Notes: generated by a model not told the origin, from the sequence alone. Positions 50,690 to 59,422 are shown, numbered from the stretch's first letter. The stretch is 64,000 nucleotides of DNA from Bacteroidales bacterium (GCA_016707785.1 JADJGZ010000010.1:71916-135915); one strand, 5' to 3'. Numbers and translations are program-made.

Positions 50690-51307
50690 ATGGAAAATTT
50701 ATTCAACCTGTTCGTAAGAAGCATCTTCATTGATAATATGATTTTTGCATATTTTCTTGGAATGTGTTCCTACCTGGCTGTCTCCAAAACAGTGAAAACC
50801 TCAATAGGACTAGGAGTGGCAGTTATATTTGTTCTACTGATCACTGCTCCTGTTAACTGGTTGGTAGATACCTATATGCTAAAAGAAGGAGCCCTGGCCT
50901 GGTTAAGTCCGGAGCTGGCCGATCTTGACCTTAGCTACCTGAGCTTTATGATTTTTATTGCAGTAATTGCAGCCATGGTACAATTGGTTGAAATGGCTGT
51001 CGAGAAATTCTCACCTTCTCTCTATAATGCACTCGGAATATTTCTTCCATTGATTGCTGTGAACTGCGCCATTCTTGGGGTTGCATTATTTGTTCAAGAG
51101 AGGGAGTATTCTACCATTGGCGAAGTTACAACCTATGCCGTTGGATCCGGGGTTGGATGGTTCCTGGCCATCGTATCGCTGGCTGCCATAAGGGAAAAAA
51201 TACGTTATTCACATGTTCCAAAACCTCTGAGGGGGTTGGGAATTGCCTTCATCCTGACAGGTTTGATGGCTATTGCGTTTATGAGTTTCATGGGTATTAA
51301 GATCTAA
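50690..51307 (+). CDS. nqrE: Na+-NQR subunit E
   Basis: 205 residues, six membrane helices, homologous to NqrD. Conserved parts are RSIFIDNMIFAYFLGMCSYLAVSK with the first iron-centre Cys and LGIFLPLIAVNCAILGVALF with the second. It completes the membrane iron centre with NqrD. The gene starts 39 bases after nqrD. Confidence 0.96.
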   Translation: MENLFNLFVRSIFIDNMIFAYFLGMCSYLAVSKTVKTSIGLGVAVIFVLLITAPVNWLVDTYMLKEGALAWLSPELADLDLSYLSFMIFIAVIAAMVQLVEMAVEKFSPSLYNALGIFLPLIAVNCAILGVALFVQEREYSTIGEVTTYAVGSGVGWFLAIVSLAAIREKIRYSHVPKPLRGLGIAFILTGLMAIAFMSFMGIKI

Positions 51308-51323
51308 AGATAGAGGTGAAGAT

Positions 51324-52595
51324 ATGATAACAACATCCTTACTGTTCATGGGCCCTCTTTCCGGGCCACTATTGATCGGAACTGCGATTTTCCTTCTGGT
51401 TACTATCCTGCTGGTAGTGATGCTATTGGTAGCAAAAGCCAAACTTGCCCCTTCTGGTCCCGTCACTCTTACCATTAATGGTGACAATAAAATCACGGTA
51501 GGTGCTGGTTCCAACATTCTTACCACACTCGCAAATGAGAAAATATTCCTTCCATCTGCTTGTGGCGGCGGCGGAACTTGTGGTATGTGCAAATGCCAGG
51601 TAATCGAAGGCGGTGGTACCATACTTCCGACTGAAACCAGCTTTTTTACCCGTAAACAGCAACAGGAGAGTTGGAGACTCGGATGCCAGGTGAAAATCCG
51701 TGAAAACATGTCGATTGAAATACCCAAAGAGGTATTTGGAATCAAGAAATGGGAATGCGAAGTTATTTCCAATTCAAATGTGGCCACCTTTATCAAGGAA
51801 TTCGTTGTTAAACTCCCGGAAGGTGAAACCCTTGATTTCCAGAGTGGAGGCTATATTCAGATTGATGTTCCCAAATGTGAAGTCGATTTTAATAATATTG
51901 AGGTAGAAAAGGAATACAGAGAAGACTGGGATAAATTGAAAATTTGGGATCTGAAGATGAAGAACCCGGAACCTATCTTCAGGGCTTATTCTATGGCCAA
52001 TCATCCTGCCGAAGGAAATATTGTCAAACTGAATATCCGCATAGCTACACCCCCCTGGGACCGATCAAAGAATCAGTTCATGAATGTAAACCCCGGGATT
52101 TGTTCCTCCTATATTTTCTCCAGGAAACCGGGTGACAAAGTAGTGGTAAGTGGCCCTTATGGTGAATTCCATATCAAGAAGACAAACCAGGAAATGGTGT
52201 TTATTGGTGGAGGTGCAGGAATGGCTCCTTTGCGTTCAATGATTTTCCATCTTTTCCAGACCGAAAAATCATCCCGTAAAGTAAGTTATTGGTATGGAGC
52301 CCGATCACTGAGAGAAACCTTCTATGATGATGAATTTAAGGCTATTGAAGAAAAGTTTCCCAACTTTAAGTTCAATCTCGCTTTAAGTGAACCTCTTCCG
52401 GAAGACAATTGGAAAGGGTATACCGGATTTATTCACCAGGTAGTATTGGACAATTACCTTGCCAAGCATTCTGAACCTGAAGATATTGAATTCTACCTCT
52501 GTGGCCCTCCAATGATGAATTCGGCTGTTTTTAGAATGCTGGATCAGCTTGGTGTACCACCGGAAAATATCGCTTTCGACGATTTTGGAGGTTAA
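51324..52595 (+). CDS. nqrF: Na+-NQR subunit F
   Basis: 423 residues. One N-terminal membrane helix (about residues 14-37), then a [2Fe-2S] domain with C80, C86, C89 and C121 (ACGGGGTCGMCKCQV), an FAD domain with the FAD-binding RAYSMANHP block, and an NADH domain with IGGGAGMAPLRSMIF. It is the entry subunit: NADH reduces FAD, and electrons go through the iron-sulfur cluster to NqrD/E. The C-terminus IAFDDFGG is typical. Confidence 0.97.
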   Translation: MITTSLLFMGPLSGPLLIGTAIFLLVTILLVVMLLVAKAKLAPSGPVTLTINGDNKITVGAGSNILTTLANEKIFLPSACGGGGTCGMCKCQVIEGGGTILPTETSFFTRKQQQESWRLGCQVKIRENMSIEIPKEVFGIKKWECEVISNSNVATFIKEFVVKLPEGETLDFQSGGYIQIDVPKCEVDFNNIEVEKEYREDWDKLKIWDLKMKNPEPIFRAYSMANHPAEGNIVKLNIRIATPPWDRSKNQFMNVNPGICSSYIFSRKPGDKVVVSGPYGEFHIKKTNQEMVFIGGGAGMAPLRSMIFHLFQTEKSSRKVSYWYGARSLRETFYDDEFKAIEEKFPNFKFNLALSEPLPEDNWKGYTGFIHQVVLDNYLAKHSEPEDIEFYLCGPPMMNSAVFRMLDQLGVPPENIAFDDFGG

Positions 52596-52624
52596 ATTCT
52601 TAACTTGCGCAAAATTAGAATTCA

Positions 52625-53671
52625 ATGAGCGCAAAATTTCTGACATCTTTTAGAGTTACCGGGGTAATCATTATGGTTACCCTTTTGGTTTTGTTTTATT
52701 CCTGCACTGAAAAGAAGCAATTACAGCTATTCAGGTTTACAGGCGAGACTCAGGGGACTTACTATGCTGTTACCATTATTGCAGAGGATTCAGCGAATCT
52801 GCAACCCTCTATCGATTCGTTGCTCAGGCGATTCGACTCCTCTGCCTCTGTTTATAAACCCAATTCAATTATTTCCAGGTTGAATCGCAATGATAGCAAT
52901 GCAATGGCTGATGAAACCTTCACTGCAGTTTTCCAAAAAGCAATGGAGGTTTCTGAAAAAACAGGCGGTGCTTTTGACATTACCGTTGGTCCATTGGTCA
53001 GTGCCTGGGGTTTTGGCTTATCGGAGAGGCTGAAGATTGATCAGCATACTGTTGACAGCCTTCTGGCCTTCGTAGGTTATCACAAAGTTAAGCTGGCAGA
53101 AGGGAAGCTGGATAAAGAGGATCCGCGCATCAGGATCGATTATAATGCGATTGCGCAAGGGTATGCCGTTGATGTCCTGGCGGATTTCCTGGCATCAAAG
53201 GGAATAAAATCCTACCTGGTTGATATTGGAGGTGAAATTGTGGGACATGGCAGCAGGCTGGATGGAACCGACTGGAATGTTGGGATTGAGTTACCGGCAG
53301 ATAATCAAGATGATGAAAGGAAGATTCAGGCCGTAGTCCTCTTGAAAAACAAGGCACTTTCCACCTCGGGGAATTACAGGAAATACTATGAAGAGAATGG
53401 TGTCCGCTATTCCCATACCATTGATCCTTCAACAGGTTATCCTGTAAAGCATTCGCTGTTAAGTGTATCTGTTTTGGCAAAGGATTGCATGACTGCTGAT
53501 GCATATTCCACAGCCTTCATGGTCATGGGACTGGAAAAAGCCAAAAAATTCCTTGAATCACAAAATGAGTTAGAGGCCTATTTTATTTATTCAGTAAATA
53601 AAGGGGTCAATGAGACCTTCTTTACAAAAGGCTTTGAATCCATCCTGGTAAAAGATTCAGATAAGAAATAG
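52625..53671 (+). CDS. apbE: FAD:protein FMN transferase (flavinyltransferase)
   Basis: 348 residues. The signal segment ends VLFYSC, a lipoprotein-type site with Cys near residue 27, so the enzyme is anchored in the periplasm. Landmarks are GAFDITVGPLVSAWGFG, the DYNAIAQGYAVDVLADFL block, YLVDIGGEIVGHG, HTIDPSTGYPVKHSLLSVSVLA and the metal-binding TADAYSTAFMVMG. It attaches FMN to the Thr residues of NqrB and NqrC encoded just upstream. It is 30 bases after nqrF, so co-transcribed. Confidence 0.96.
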   Translation: MSAKFLTSFRVTGVIIMVTLLVLFYSCTEKKQLQLFRFTGETQGTYYAVTIIAEDSANLQPSIDSLLRRFDSSASVYKPNSIISRLNRNDSNAMADETFTAVFQKAMEVSEKTGGAFDITVGPLVSAWGFGLSERLKIDQHTVDSLLAFVGYHKVKLAEGKLDKEDPRIRIDYNAIAQGYAVDVLADFLASKGIKSYLVDIGGEIVGHGSRLDGTDWNVGIELPADNQDDERKIQAVVLLKNKALSTSGNYRKYYEENGVRYSHTIDPSTGYPVKHSLLSVSVLAKDCMTADAYSTAFMVMGLEKAKKFLESQNELEAYFIYSVNKGVNETFFTKGFESILVKDSDKK

Positions 53672-53728
53672 GAATTGGGTACAACTATGCTGAAAGCATA
53701 GTGTATTCACTTGATCAGGGAAATTCTG

Positions 53729-53914
53729 TTATTGGTTTTCGCAACTTGATTCATTACTTCCCTCACAGGAACAACCTAATTTCTGTCCTGTAGCAGGGTC
53801 GACACTGCTGCAGGATTTCCTGAAATCACCATCCTTAACAAGGAATAGCCTTATGGCAATCCCCGCAATTGAAAGCCCTACCAAAATGACAGCAACTATG
53901 ATGAGTTTTAGCAT
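53729..53914 (-). CDS. 61-residue membrane protein with four cysteines (possible NqrM-like)
   Basis: One N-terminal membrane helix (residues 4-26) followed by a short periplasmic or cytoplasmic tail with C35, C48, C50 and C58: KSCSSVDPATGQKLGCSCEG, then SCENQ. It lies immediately downstream of apbE, on the opposite strand, with 57 bases between. NqrM (DUF539), the Na+-NQR maturation factor, is also a small one-helix protein with four conserved Cys and in several bacteria lies after apbE. Size, topology, Cys pattern and location fit, but the sequence is too short and diverged for a firm call. Bacteroidota annotations often label such proteins only as membrane or secreted proteins. Confidence 0.72.
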   Translation of the reverse strand: MLKLIIVAVILVGLSIAGIAIRLFLVKDGDFRKSCSSVDPATGQKLGCSCEGSNESSCENQ

Positions 53915-53958
53915 TGATTCTGTTCTCCGATCCGCATGAAAATGCGATAATTATGTTA

Positions 53959-55446
53959 TCAGTATTTTGGTTTACGCCCCCGATGGTTCTTTTCTCCTAA
54001 TCCGGGGATTGTCTTATACTGTTTGCTTTTCAGCCCAATGTAACTCTTTTTAAAGAATATGAATGTGCTGGTTTTATCCAGTTTAAGATTCGACAGTATG
54101 TTTTTGTCAGAAGTTGTCCTGAACTGATTAACATAAACAGTTATCTCATTGATATGTTTAGGATCATCATGATTTTCCAGGAACTCTTTTACCAACTGCT
54201 TAATAGTTCCAGTTTTAATCAGTTGCCACTCTTTTAATGCATAGGTACTTGTTTTTCCGATGGCAACTACTTCTTCTATACTGAGGATAGAGGAACGGAG
54301 GGATTCAATATTTGGTGGGATCCTGGTGGTTCTCGTTTTGAGTTCTTTGCATATCTCAGTGAGTTTCATGGGTCTGCCTGAATCTTCAAGGATACTGAGG
54401 ATATGTTCTGAAAGTTTTACAAGTGTATTACGGTGGAAAGTGATGTTTACTTTATCAAAGCCAAGGTTGAATTCTTCTGTAAGCATCCGGCGACAGATTT
54501 GTTTGAGTCTGTCATTCATCACCTGGGAAGGAAGCAGGAATTTGCTCAGATATTCCATTGCATCAACGGTATAATCATTCTCAACCCTGGATTCAATTTT
54601 AGATTCCACATCTGTAAAGAAAGCCCTGAAACTAAATACATCCCTATACTTCCTGCTGATCAGGTAATAATTCTTGTAATTATTTTCAAGATCCTGAAAT
54701 GAGATGAAATATCTCTGCAATGTTCCTGAAAGAATCAGAGCATAGAATTTGCCGGTATAATCCAGTTTTTCCCTGGCATTGATTCTTTTAACCAATTCAT
54801 CATTAACGACAAGGAATTCCTTTTTCAGATCCAGGTCATAGTTAAACTGCTTGTCAATGTTGAAGAATCGCTGTGCTATTTTATTTACAGCCATAGCAAC
54901 CTTTTCAGGCACTTTTTGAGCGATCTGCCTGACTCTTTCCCTGGTAATACTATAATGATCTCCAATGGATTGAAGTGTCCTTTTCTGTGAATTTGCAAGA
55001 AATCCGAAATTGTTCCTGAAAATATATAACTCACGTTCATTCAGAATATATTGCACAATAATCTGCATGAATTTGAAAAACGGGAAATTCTTTGAGATGA
55101 ACGCTTCCTTATATTGTTCAGTGACTTCAGAAGGCACTTTAAAGTTAACGTAGCAAAAAAGCTTAAAATCCTCAAAGCCCAGTAGCGGCTCATTCATCCT
55201 GAGGTCATCAAGTGTGAGTCCTGATAAGGCCAGGTATTTTTGTGATAACTGGATAAGTTCAAGATCTGTTTTGAGTCCACAGTTCCTGATATCGCGAAAA
55301 GTGCCACGTTCAAGAAAGTAATAGAGGATTTTATAGAGGGTATCCAGGGAGCCTTCGAGACAAACATTCTTGGTCCTTTCCGAGAGGTTGTTGATATTCT
55401 TCAACTCCTCTATATGATAATTGATGAGGTTGGATAAAGGTGCCAC
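53959..55446 (-). CDS. Large protein combining RpoA-CTD-like, sigma-70 region 4-like and HARE-like parts
   Basis: 495 residues, no signal peptide or membrane segment. Residues 20-66 read as a helix-hairpin-helix like the RNA polymerase alpha C-terminal domain (LSERTKNVC ... FRDIRNCGLKTDLELI). Residues 135-180 match sigma-70 region 4 (LQSIGDHYSITRERVRQIAQ), preceded by ILNERELYIFRNNFGF. A 150-residue helical part follows. Residues 342-405 look like a HARE-type winged helix (EHILSILEDSGRPMKLTEIC), perhaps with a second one to residue 470, and the chain ends RGRKPKY, an AT-hook-like tail. A role at promoters or in DNA handling is likely, but no function can be named. A -7 box precedes the gene. 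Confidence 0.75.
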   Translation of the reverse strand: MAPLSNLINYHIEELKNINNLSERTKNVCLEGSLDTLYKILYYFLERGTFRDIRNCGLKTDLELIQLSQKYLALSGLTLDDLRMNEPLLGFEDFKLFCYVNFKVPSEVTEQYKEAFISKNFPFFKFMQIIVQYILNERELYIFRNNFGFLANSQKRTLQSIGDHYSITRERVRQIAQKVPEKVAMAVNKIAQRFFNIDKQFNYDLDLKKEFLVVNDELVKRINAREKLDYTGKFYALILSGTLQRYFISFQDLENNYKNYYLISRKYRDVFSFRAFFTDVESKIESRVENDYTVDAMEYLSKFLLPSQVMNDRLKQICRRMLTEEFNLGFDKVNITFHRNTLVKLSEHILSILEDSGRPMKLTEICKELKTRTTRIPPNIESLRSSILSIEEVVAIGKTSTYALKEWQLIKTGTIKQLVKEFLENHDDPKHINEITVYVNQFRTTSDKNILSNLKLDKTSTFIFFKKSYIGLKSKQYKTIPGLGEKNHRGRKPKY

Positions 55447-55477
55447 GGCTTTGTATATTTTGTTAAACAGTAATTTA

Positions 55478-55485
55478 CAAATTTA
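55478..55485 (-). promoter_or_regulatory. -7 promoter element TAAATTTG of the composite HTH protein gene
   Basis: Perfect TAnnTTTG on the minus strand, 32 bases before the start codon. Confidence 0.45.
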
Positions 55486-55525
55486 ACTAATAATTAGGCG
55501 AATTCTACTTTTTATATGCTGTTTG

Positions 55526-56311
55526 TCAAAATTTATTTTCATAAAGCTGTTTGCGGATTTCATAACATATGATTGCATTTGCAATGGAAGCATTCAGAGA
55601 TTCAGCATGATAGGCTGATGAGAGGGGTGATGTTAAATGTGGGATAAAGATTGGATCAGTTATTAAAGGAAATAGAGAAGGGGAGATGCCTTTTGATTCA
55701 TTTCCTATGATTAATATGCCTGATTCCGTGAATTTTTTTTCTGTAATTGAGGGACCGTGAAGGAGAGCCCCATATACTTTTATAGAAGGAAATCTCCTGA
55801 TAGATTGTTCCAGGTCGGCATAAACAATTTGAACCCTGGCGAACGAACCCATGGTAGCCTGAACAACTTTCGGATTGTAAAGGTCTACGCAATCAGGTGA
55901 GCAGATGATCTGCCTGATTCCAAACCAGTCTGCAGTGCGAAGAATGGTTCCCATATTACCGGGGTCCCTGATTCCATCGAGTGCCAAAATCATTTCAGCA
56001 GCATTGAAACTTTCCAGTTGGAGTGTGGAAGGGATCTGAACCAGTGCCAGGACTTTATTAGGTGTTGTCAGGTCGCTGATTTTCGATAGTTCTTCATCGG
56101 ATACTATGATAAGTTCAAGGTTCTTTCCAGCGATTGCGTTACTGTTTAGTTCATACCACGATTGAGTGCAATAAATGGATTTAGTGGTTAGTTGTCCATG
56201 GATAAGTTCATTAACACTTTTTTCTCCTTCAACAATGAAAGCCTGGTGCAACTGCCTGTATTTTTTAACCTTGAGGGAATTGATGAACTTAATAGTATTT
56301 TTGGAAAGCAT
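55526..56311 (-). CDS. TrmH/SpoU-family RNA 2'-O-methyltransferase
   Basis: 261 residues. An N-terminal substrate-binding part (residues 1-95; INSLKVKKYRQLHQAFIVEG) is followed by the SPOUT knot: ILALDGIRDPGNMGTILRTADWFG (motif 1, with Arg and Asn), ILIIGNESKGISPSLF (motif 2) and ESLNASIANAIICYEI (motif 3). This is the pattern of RlmB/TrmH-type enzymes, which methylate ribose in 23S rRNA or tRNA. The exact nucleotide cannot be told. It lies just downstream of the rplI terminator on the same strand. Confidence 0.92.
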   Translation of the reverse strand: MLSKNTIKFINSLKVKKYRQLHQAFIVEGEKSVNELIHGQLTTKSIYCTQSWYELNSNAIAGKNLELIIVSDEELSKISDLTTPNKVLALVQIPSTLQLESFNAAEMILALDGIRDPGNMGTILRTADWFGIRQIICSPDCVDLYNPKVVQATMGSFARVQIVYADLEQSIRRFPSIKVYGALLHGPSITEKKFTESGILIIGNESKGISPSLFPLITDPIFIPHLTSPLSSAYHAESLNASIANAIICYEIRKQLYENKF

Positions 56312-56338
56312 GGTTACAGGGTGTTGAATGACTGATGC

Positions 56339-56369
56339 TCAAAAAAAAATCCCGGGAAATCCGGGATTT
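56339..56369 (-). terminator. Terminator of the rpsF-rpsR-rplI operon
   Basis: AAATCCCGG (56347-56355) pairs with CCGGGATTT (56361-56369) around a 5-base loop; on the minus strand the stem is followed by nine T. It lies 31 bases after the rplI stop. Confidence 0.95.
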
Positions 56370-56399
56370 AAGGTACTATAAAATTTGTCAGGTAAAGAA

Positions 56400-56849
56400 T
56401 TATTCAGCAACAACTTCAAAACTGATGGTTGCCTGAACTTCTTTATGCAGTTTGATAGTGGCTTTGTAAGAACCGAGTTCTTTGATCGATTCACCATCGA
56501 GGTGGATCTTTTTCCTGTCAATATCAAAGTTGAATTGTTCCTTGATGGCTTCTGCGATCTGAATCGCATTTACAGAACCATAAATCTTACCGGTTGCACC
56601 GGCTTTTGCGCCGATTTTCACTGAAAGATTTTCAAGGGATTTCAACAGCTTTTCAGCTTCTGTCCTTGATTTCTGTTCTTTATAAGATTTCTGCCTGAGG
56701 GTTTCGGCATTCATCTTTTTATTTGATTCGGTGGCAAGAATGGCATATCCTTGAGGAATCAGGTAGTTGCGTCCGTAACCATCTTTCACGGTTACTAAAT
56801 CATGGGCATAACCCAGGTTTGTTACGTCTTTTTTTAGAATGATTTCCAT
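56400..56849 (-). CDS. rplI: 50S ribosomal protein L9
   Basis: 149 residues. The N-terminal domain has MEIILKKDVTNLGYAHDLVTVKDGYGRNYLIPQGYA, the L9 signature (G-x-x-x-x-V-x-V-K-x-G-Y-x-R-N-Y-L-x-P); a long connecting helix rich in Lys and Glu follows, then the C-terminal domain with LDGESIKELGSYKATIKLHKEVQATI. It binds 23S rRNA at the base of L1. Last gene of rpsF-rpsR-rplI, 10 bases after rpsR. Confidence 0.97.
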   Translation of the reverse strand: MEIILKKDVTNLGYAHDLVTVKDGYGRNYLIPQGYAILATESNKKMNAETLRQKSYKEQKSRTEAEKLLKSLENLSVKIGAKAGATGKIYGSVNAIQIAEAIKEQFNFDIDRKKIHLDGESIKELGSYKATIKLHKEVQATISFEVVAE

Positions 56850-56859
56850 CTCGACCTCC

Positions 56860-57132
56860 CTATTTTAATAAATCTGCAACATATGGTAATAAAGCGAGGT
56901 GACGGGCACGTTTGATAGCCTGGGCAACCTTGCGCTGATACTTGGTACTGGTACCAGTGATGCGGCGTGGTAAAATCTTACCTTGCTCGTTAATGAACTT
57001 CAAAAGGAAGTCGGCATCCTTGTAGTCGATGTACTTGATACCGCTCTTTTTGAACCTGCAATATTTCTTTTTCTTGACGTCAACCGTGATGGGAGTCAAA
57101 TATTTTATTTCTGAATTTCCTTGATTGGCCAT
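56860..57132 (-). CDS. rpsR: 30S ribosomal protein S18
   Basis: 90 residues. KKKKYCRFKKSGIKYIDYKDADFLLKFINEQGKILPRRITG and the downstream TSTKYQRKVAQAIKRARHLALLPY are the standard S18 blocks (RITG, and KxQRxLxxAIKRARxLALLP). S18 pairs with S6 on the platform of the small subunit, in keeping with the neighbouring rpsF. The gene starts 25 bases after rpsF. Confidence 0.97.
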   Translation of the reverse strand: MANQGNSEIKYLTPITVDVKKKKYCRFKKSGIKYIDYKDADFLLKFINEQGKILPRRITGTSTKYQRKVAQAIKRARHLALLPYVADLLK

Positions 57133-57157
57133 GGTTTAAATGTTAAAGGGTTCTGAA

Positions 57158-57517
57158 TTAGGCTTCTGCCTTTACTTCTGCAGCTGCAGCCTTGTTGGCA
57201 CGCCTTTTTTCGCTGTAAGCGACGGCATGTTTATCCAACACGAAGGTGAGGAATCGTAAAATGCGCTCATCACGTTTGAAGGCAACTTCCAGGTCAGCAA
57301 TAACTGTACCTTCAGCTTTGAAAGCTAAAAGACAATAAAACCCGGTGGTTTTCTTCTGGATCGGATAGGCTAATTTACGGAGGCCCCAGTTGTCCTCGTA
57401 TAGCACTTCAGCCCCTTTGTCAATAAGGAACTTGTTAAATTTGCTTACCGTTTCCTTCATCTGTTCTTCAGATAAAACGGGAGTCATAATGAAAACGGCT
57501 TCGTACTGTCTAATCAT
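57158..57517 (-). CDS. rpsF: 30S ribosomal protein S6
   Basis: 119 residues. The N-terminal MIRQYEAVFIMTPVLSEEQM and the RKLAYPIQKKTTGFYCLLAFKAEG block are typical of S6; VAFKRDERILRFLTFVLDKH is the last conserved strand-helix. The C-terminal tail is Ala/Lys-rich (EKRRANKAAAAEVKAEA). First gene of the ribosomal operon, with a strong promoter at 57568-57597; no ssb gene lies between rpsF and rpsR. Confidence 0.97.
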   Translation of the reverse strand: MIRQYEAVFIMTPVLSEEQMKETVSKFNKFLIDKGAEVLYEDNWGLRKLAYPIQKKTTGFYCLLAFKAEGTVIADLEVAFKRDERILRFLTFVLDKHAVAYSEKRRANKAAAAEVKAEA

Positions 57518-57567
57518 TTGTTTTACTTTGAATTAATTAAACAACTTTGTGGTTTAAAAATGGAGTG

Positions 57568-57597
57568 CAAAGATAGTAATTATCCTTAAACAAACAA
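57568..57597 (-). promoter_or_regulatory. Promoter of the rpsF operon
   Basis: On the minus strand TTG (57597-57595) and TATCTTTG (57575-57568) are separated by 19 bases, an excellent match to the Bacteroidota promoter consensus. Start near 57562, leader about 45 bases. Confidence 0.75.
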
Positions 57598-57651
57598 CTC
57601 CGGTTTGAATTTCTGCTGAATATTATCAGAGCAATGATTGATATCCAATGA

Positions 57652-57684
57652 TTGTTTCTCGGGTATTGTTTCTTGCTATATTTG
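57652..57684 (+). promoter_or_regulatory. Promoter of the GH18-like gene
   Basis: TATATTTG (57677-57684) is a perfect -7 element, with TTG (57652-57654) 22 bases upstream. Start near 57690 and a leader of about 38 bases. Confidence 0.55.
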
Positions 57685-57728
57685 AATACCTAACATAATT
57701 TCCAACAAAAATCCAATATTGACTCTAT

Positions 57729-59411
57729 ATGCTCAAAATTTTACTGATACTGGTTCTGATTGCCTGGACTCAGAGTGCTTTATGTCAGGTTGGGATTAAC
57801 ACCTCTGGCTCCGGTCCCGATAGCTCAGCCATGCTGGATGTAAGCTCAGAGGTAAAAGGGATGCTTCTTCCCCGGATGACTGCTCTGCAAATGTTAGCAA
57901 TCCCAAACCCTGCCCTGGGATTGATTGTTTTTAATACCTCCCTGACAGGTACATATCCGGATAATTATTCTCCGGGCTTTTACTTTTTCAATGGAACAAC
58001 ATGGAAACCACTAAATGGTAAAAGCGGGCTGTTGGATATGATCCCGGCTTTAGACCAAACACAAATTGATAGTATTACCGGAATAGCCGGAATGCTGGTA
58101 CTGAACACTTCAAGCAATTGCCTGAACTATTTTTCCGGTCTGAACTGGATGGAGCTCTGTGGTAACTGCACTCCACAGCCAACCCAGGCCCTTGCCGGTT
58201 CCGACCAGGTTATCATTGGAAATTCAACTGTGTTATCAGCTAATACTGCCCAATCCGGTACCGGTTCCTGGCAAATCATTCAAGGAACCGGCGGTGCTTT
58301 GGGAAATCTGTCTGATCCATTGAGCACATTTACAGGTACCCAACCTGGTAGCTATGTGTTACGATGGACCATTTCCTCCACATGTGGCAGTTCTCAGGAT
58401 GATGTTACCATCAATTTTCAGAACGATCCTCCTCCGGTATCCAATTCTCTGTTGTTTGCACCTTATGCAGATTGCACGCTCTGGCCTAATTTCCAGATCG
58501 AGAATGTTACAGAAACAGGAAACTTGTTTTATACCTGTGCTTTTCTTGTGGATAACCAGGGAGCAACAGGTGCAAACCCTTGCTGGGGTGGCTATTCAAC
58601 TTTGCTGATGGATTATTACCAGGATAAAATAGCAGCACTCCGGAGCCAGGGAGGGGATGTTATCATTTCTTTCGGAGGAGCTAACGGGGTCGAACTTTCT
58701 TATGCTGCAGCAAATGAATATGAGGCGAGGGATGCTTATAAATCAGTTATTGATGCCTATTCCCTCAGTAGCATTGATTTTGATATAGAAGGATTATTTA
58801 TTGCAGACCCCAACTCAATCCTGAGACGTTCAAAAGCAATGAAGTTGCTGCAAAATGAGTATCCTGCACTGAGAATCAGCCTGACTTTACCGGTAATGCC
58901 AACAGGACTAACTGCGGATGGACTGAATGTAGTGCAGAGTGCATTGACCCAGAATGTTAATTTGTCAATAATCAACATCATGGCAATGGATTACGGCGGC
59001 AGCGGCATTGACATGGGCAACGCTGCCATCTCAGCCGGAGAAGCGGTATTCGGCCAGATAAAGACCCTCTATCAGAACAATGGCATGAATTTGCCTGATT
59101 CGGTATTGTGGAGAAAAATCGGGGTTACACCAATGATTGGAGCTAATGATGTACAGGGTGAAGTTTTCTACCTGGATGATGCTGATGATCTGGCGGCCTG
59201 GGCTTCAAACAGGAGAATCGGGAGGCTTTCCATTTGGTCCGTTAATCGCGATAAACCTTGCTCCAATCCCAACGACCCGCTTTACTCCTGTAGTCATATC
59301 AGCCAGGCGTTGTACGAGTTTTCGGGAATCTTTAATTCAGTTGCCGGAAGTTCTTTTAGGAGACCATCAGGCAACACTGGATCTGGCATTCTTCCGAAAT
59401 CTGAGTTTTGA
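57729..59411 (+). CDS. Secreted GH18-like (chitinase-family) protein
   Basis: 560 residues. Signal peptide (residues 1-19, ending SALCQ). Residues 20-75 (VGINTSGSGPDSSAMLDVSS, KGMLLPRMTALQM, PALGLIVFNTS) are the head found in many Bacteroidota secreted proteins of tail-fibre-like type. About residues 145-230 form an Ig/PKD-like domain. From residue 240 a GH18 barrel follows: DVIISFGGANGVE is the substrate strand, SSIDFDIEGL the catalytic strand, MAMDYGGSG a further strand. The acid E354 and D350/D352 are kept, but the first Asp of DxxDxDxE is Ser. It may cut chitin or peptidoglycan-like glycans or bind them without cutting. It has its own promoter. Confidence 0.85.
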   Translation: MLKILLILVLIAWTQSALCQVGINTSGSGPDSSAMLDVSSEVKGMLLPRMTALQMLAIPNPALGLIVFNTSLTGTYPDNYSPGFYFFNGTTWKPLNGKSGLLDMIPALDQTQIDSITGIAGMLVLNTSSNCLNYFSGLNWMELCGNCTPQPTQALAGSDQVIIGNSTVLSANTAQSGTGSWQIIQGTGGALGNLSDPLSTFTGTQPGSYVLRWTISSTCGSSQDDVTINFQNDPPPVSNSLLFAPYADCTLWPNFQIENVTETGNLFYTCAFLVDNQGATGANPCWGGYSTLLMDYYQDKIAALRSQGGDVIISFGGANGVELSYAAANEYEARDAYKSVIDAYSLSSIDFDIEGLFIADPNSILRRSKAMKLLQNEYPALRISLTLPVMPTGLTADGLNVVQSALTQNVNLSIINIMAMDYGGSGIDMGNAAISAGEAVFGQIKTLYQNNGMNLPDSVLWRKIGVTPMIGANDVQGEVFYLDDADDLAAWASNRRIGRLSIWSVNRDKPCSNPNDPLYSCSHISQALYEFSGIFNSVAGSSFRRPSGNTGSGILPKSEF

Positions 59412-59422
59412 TTTCTGAAATC

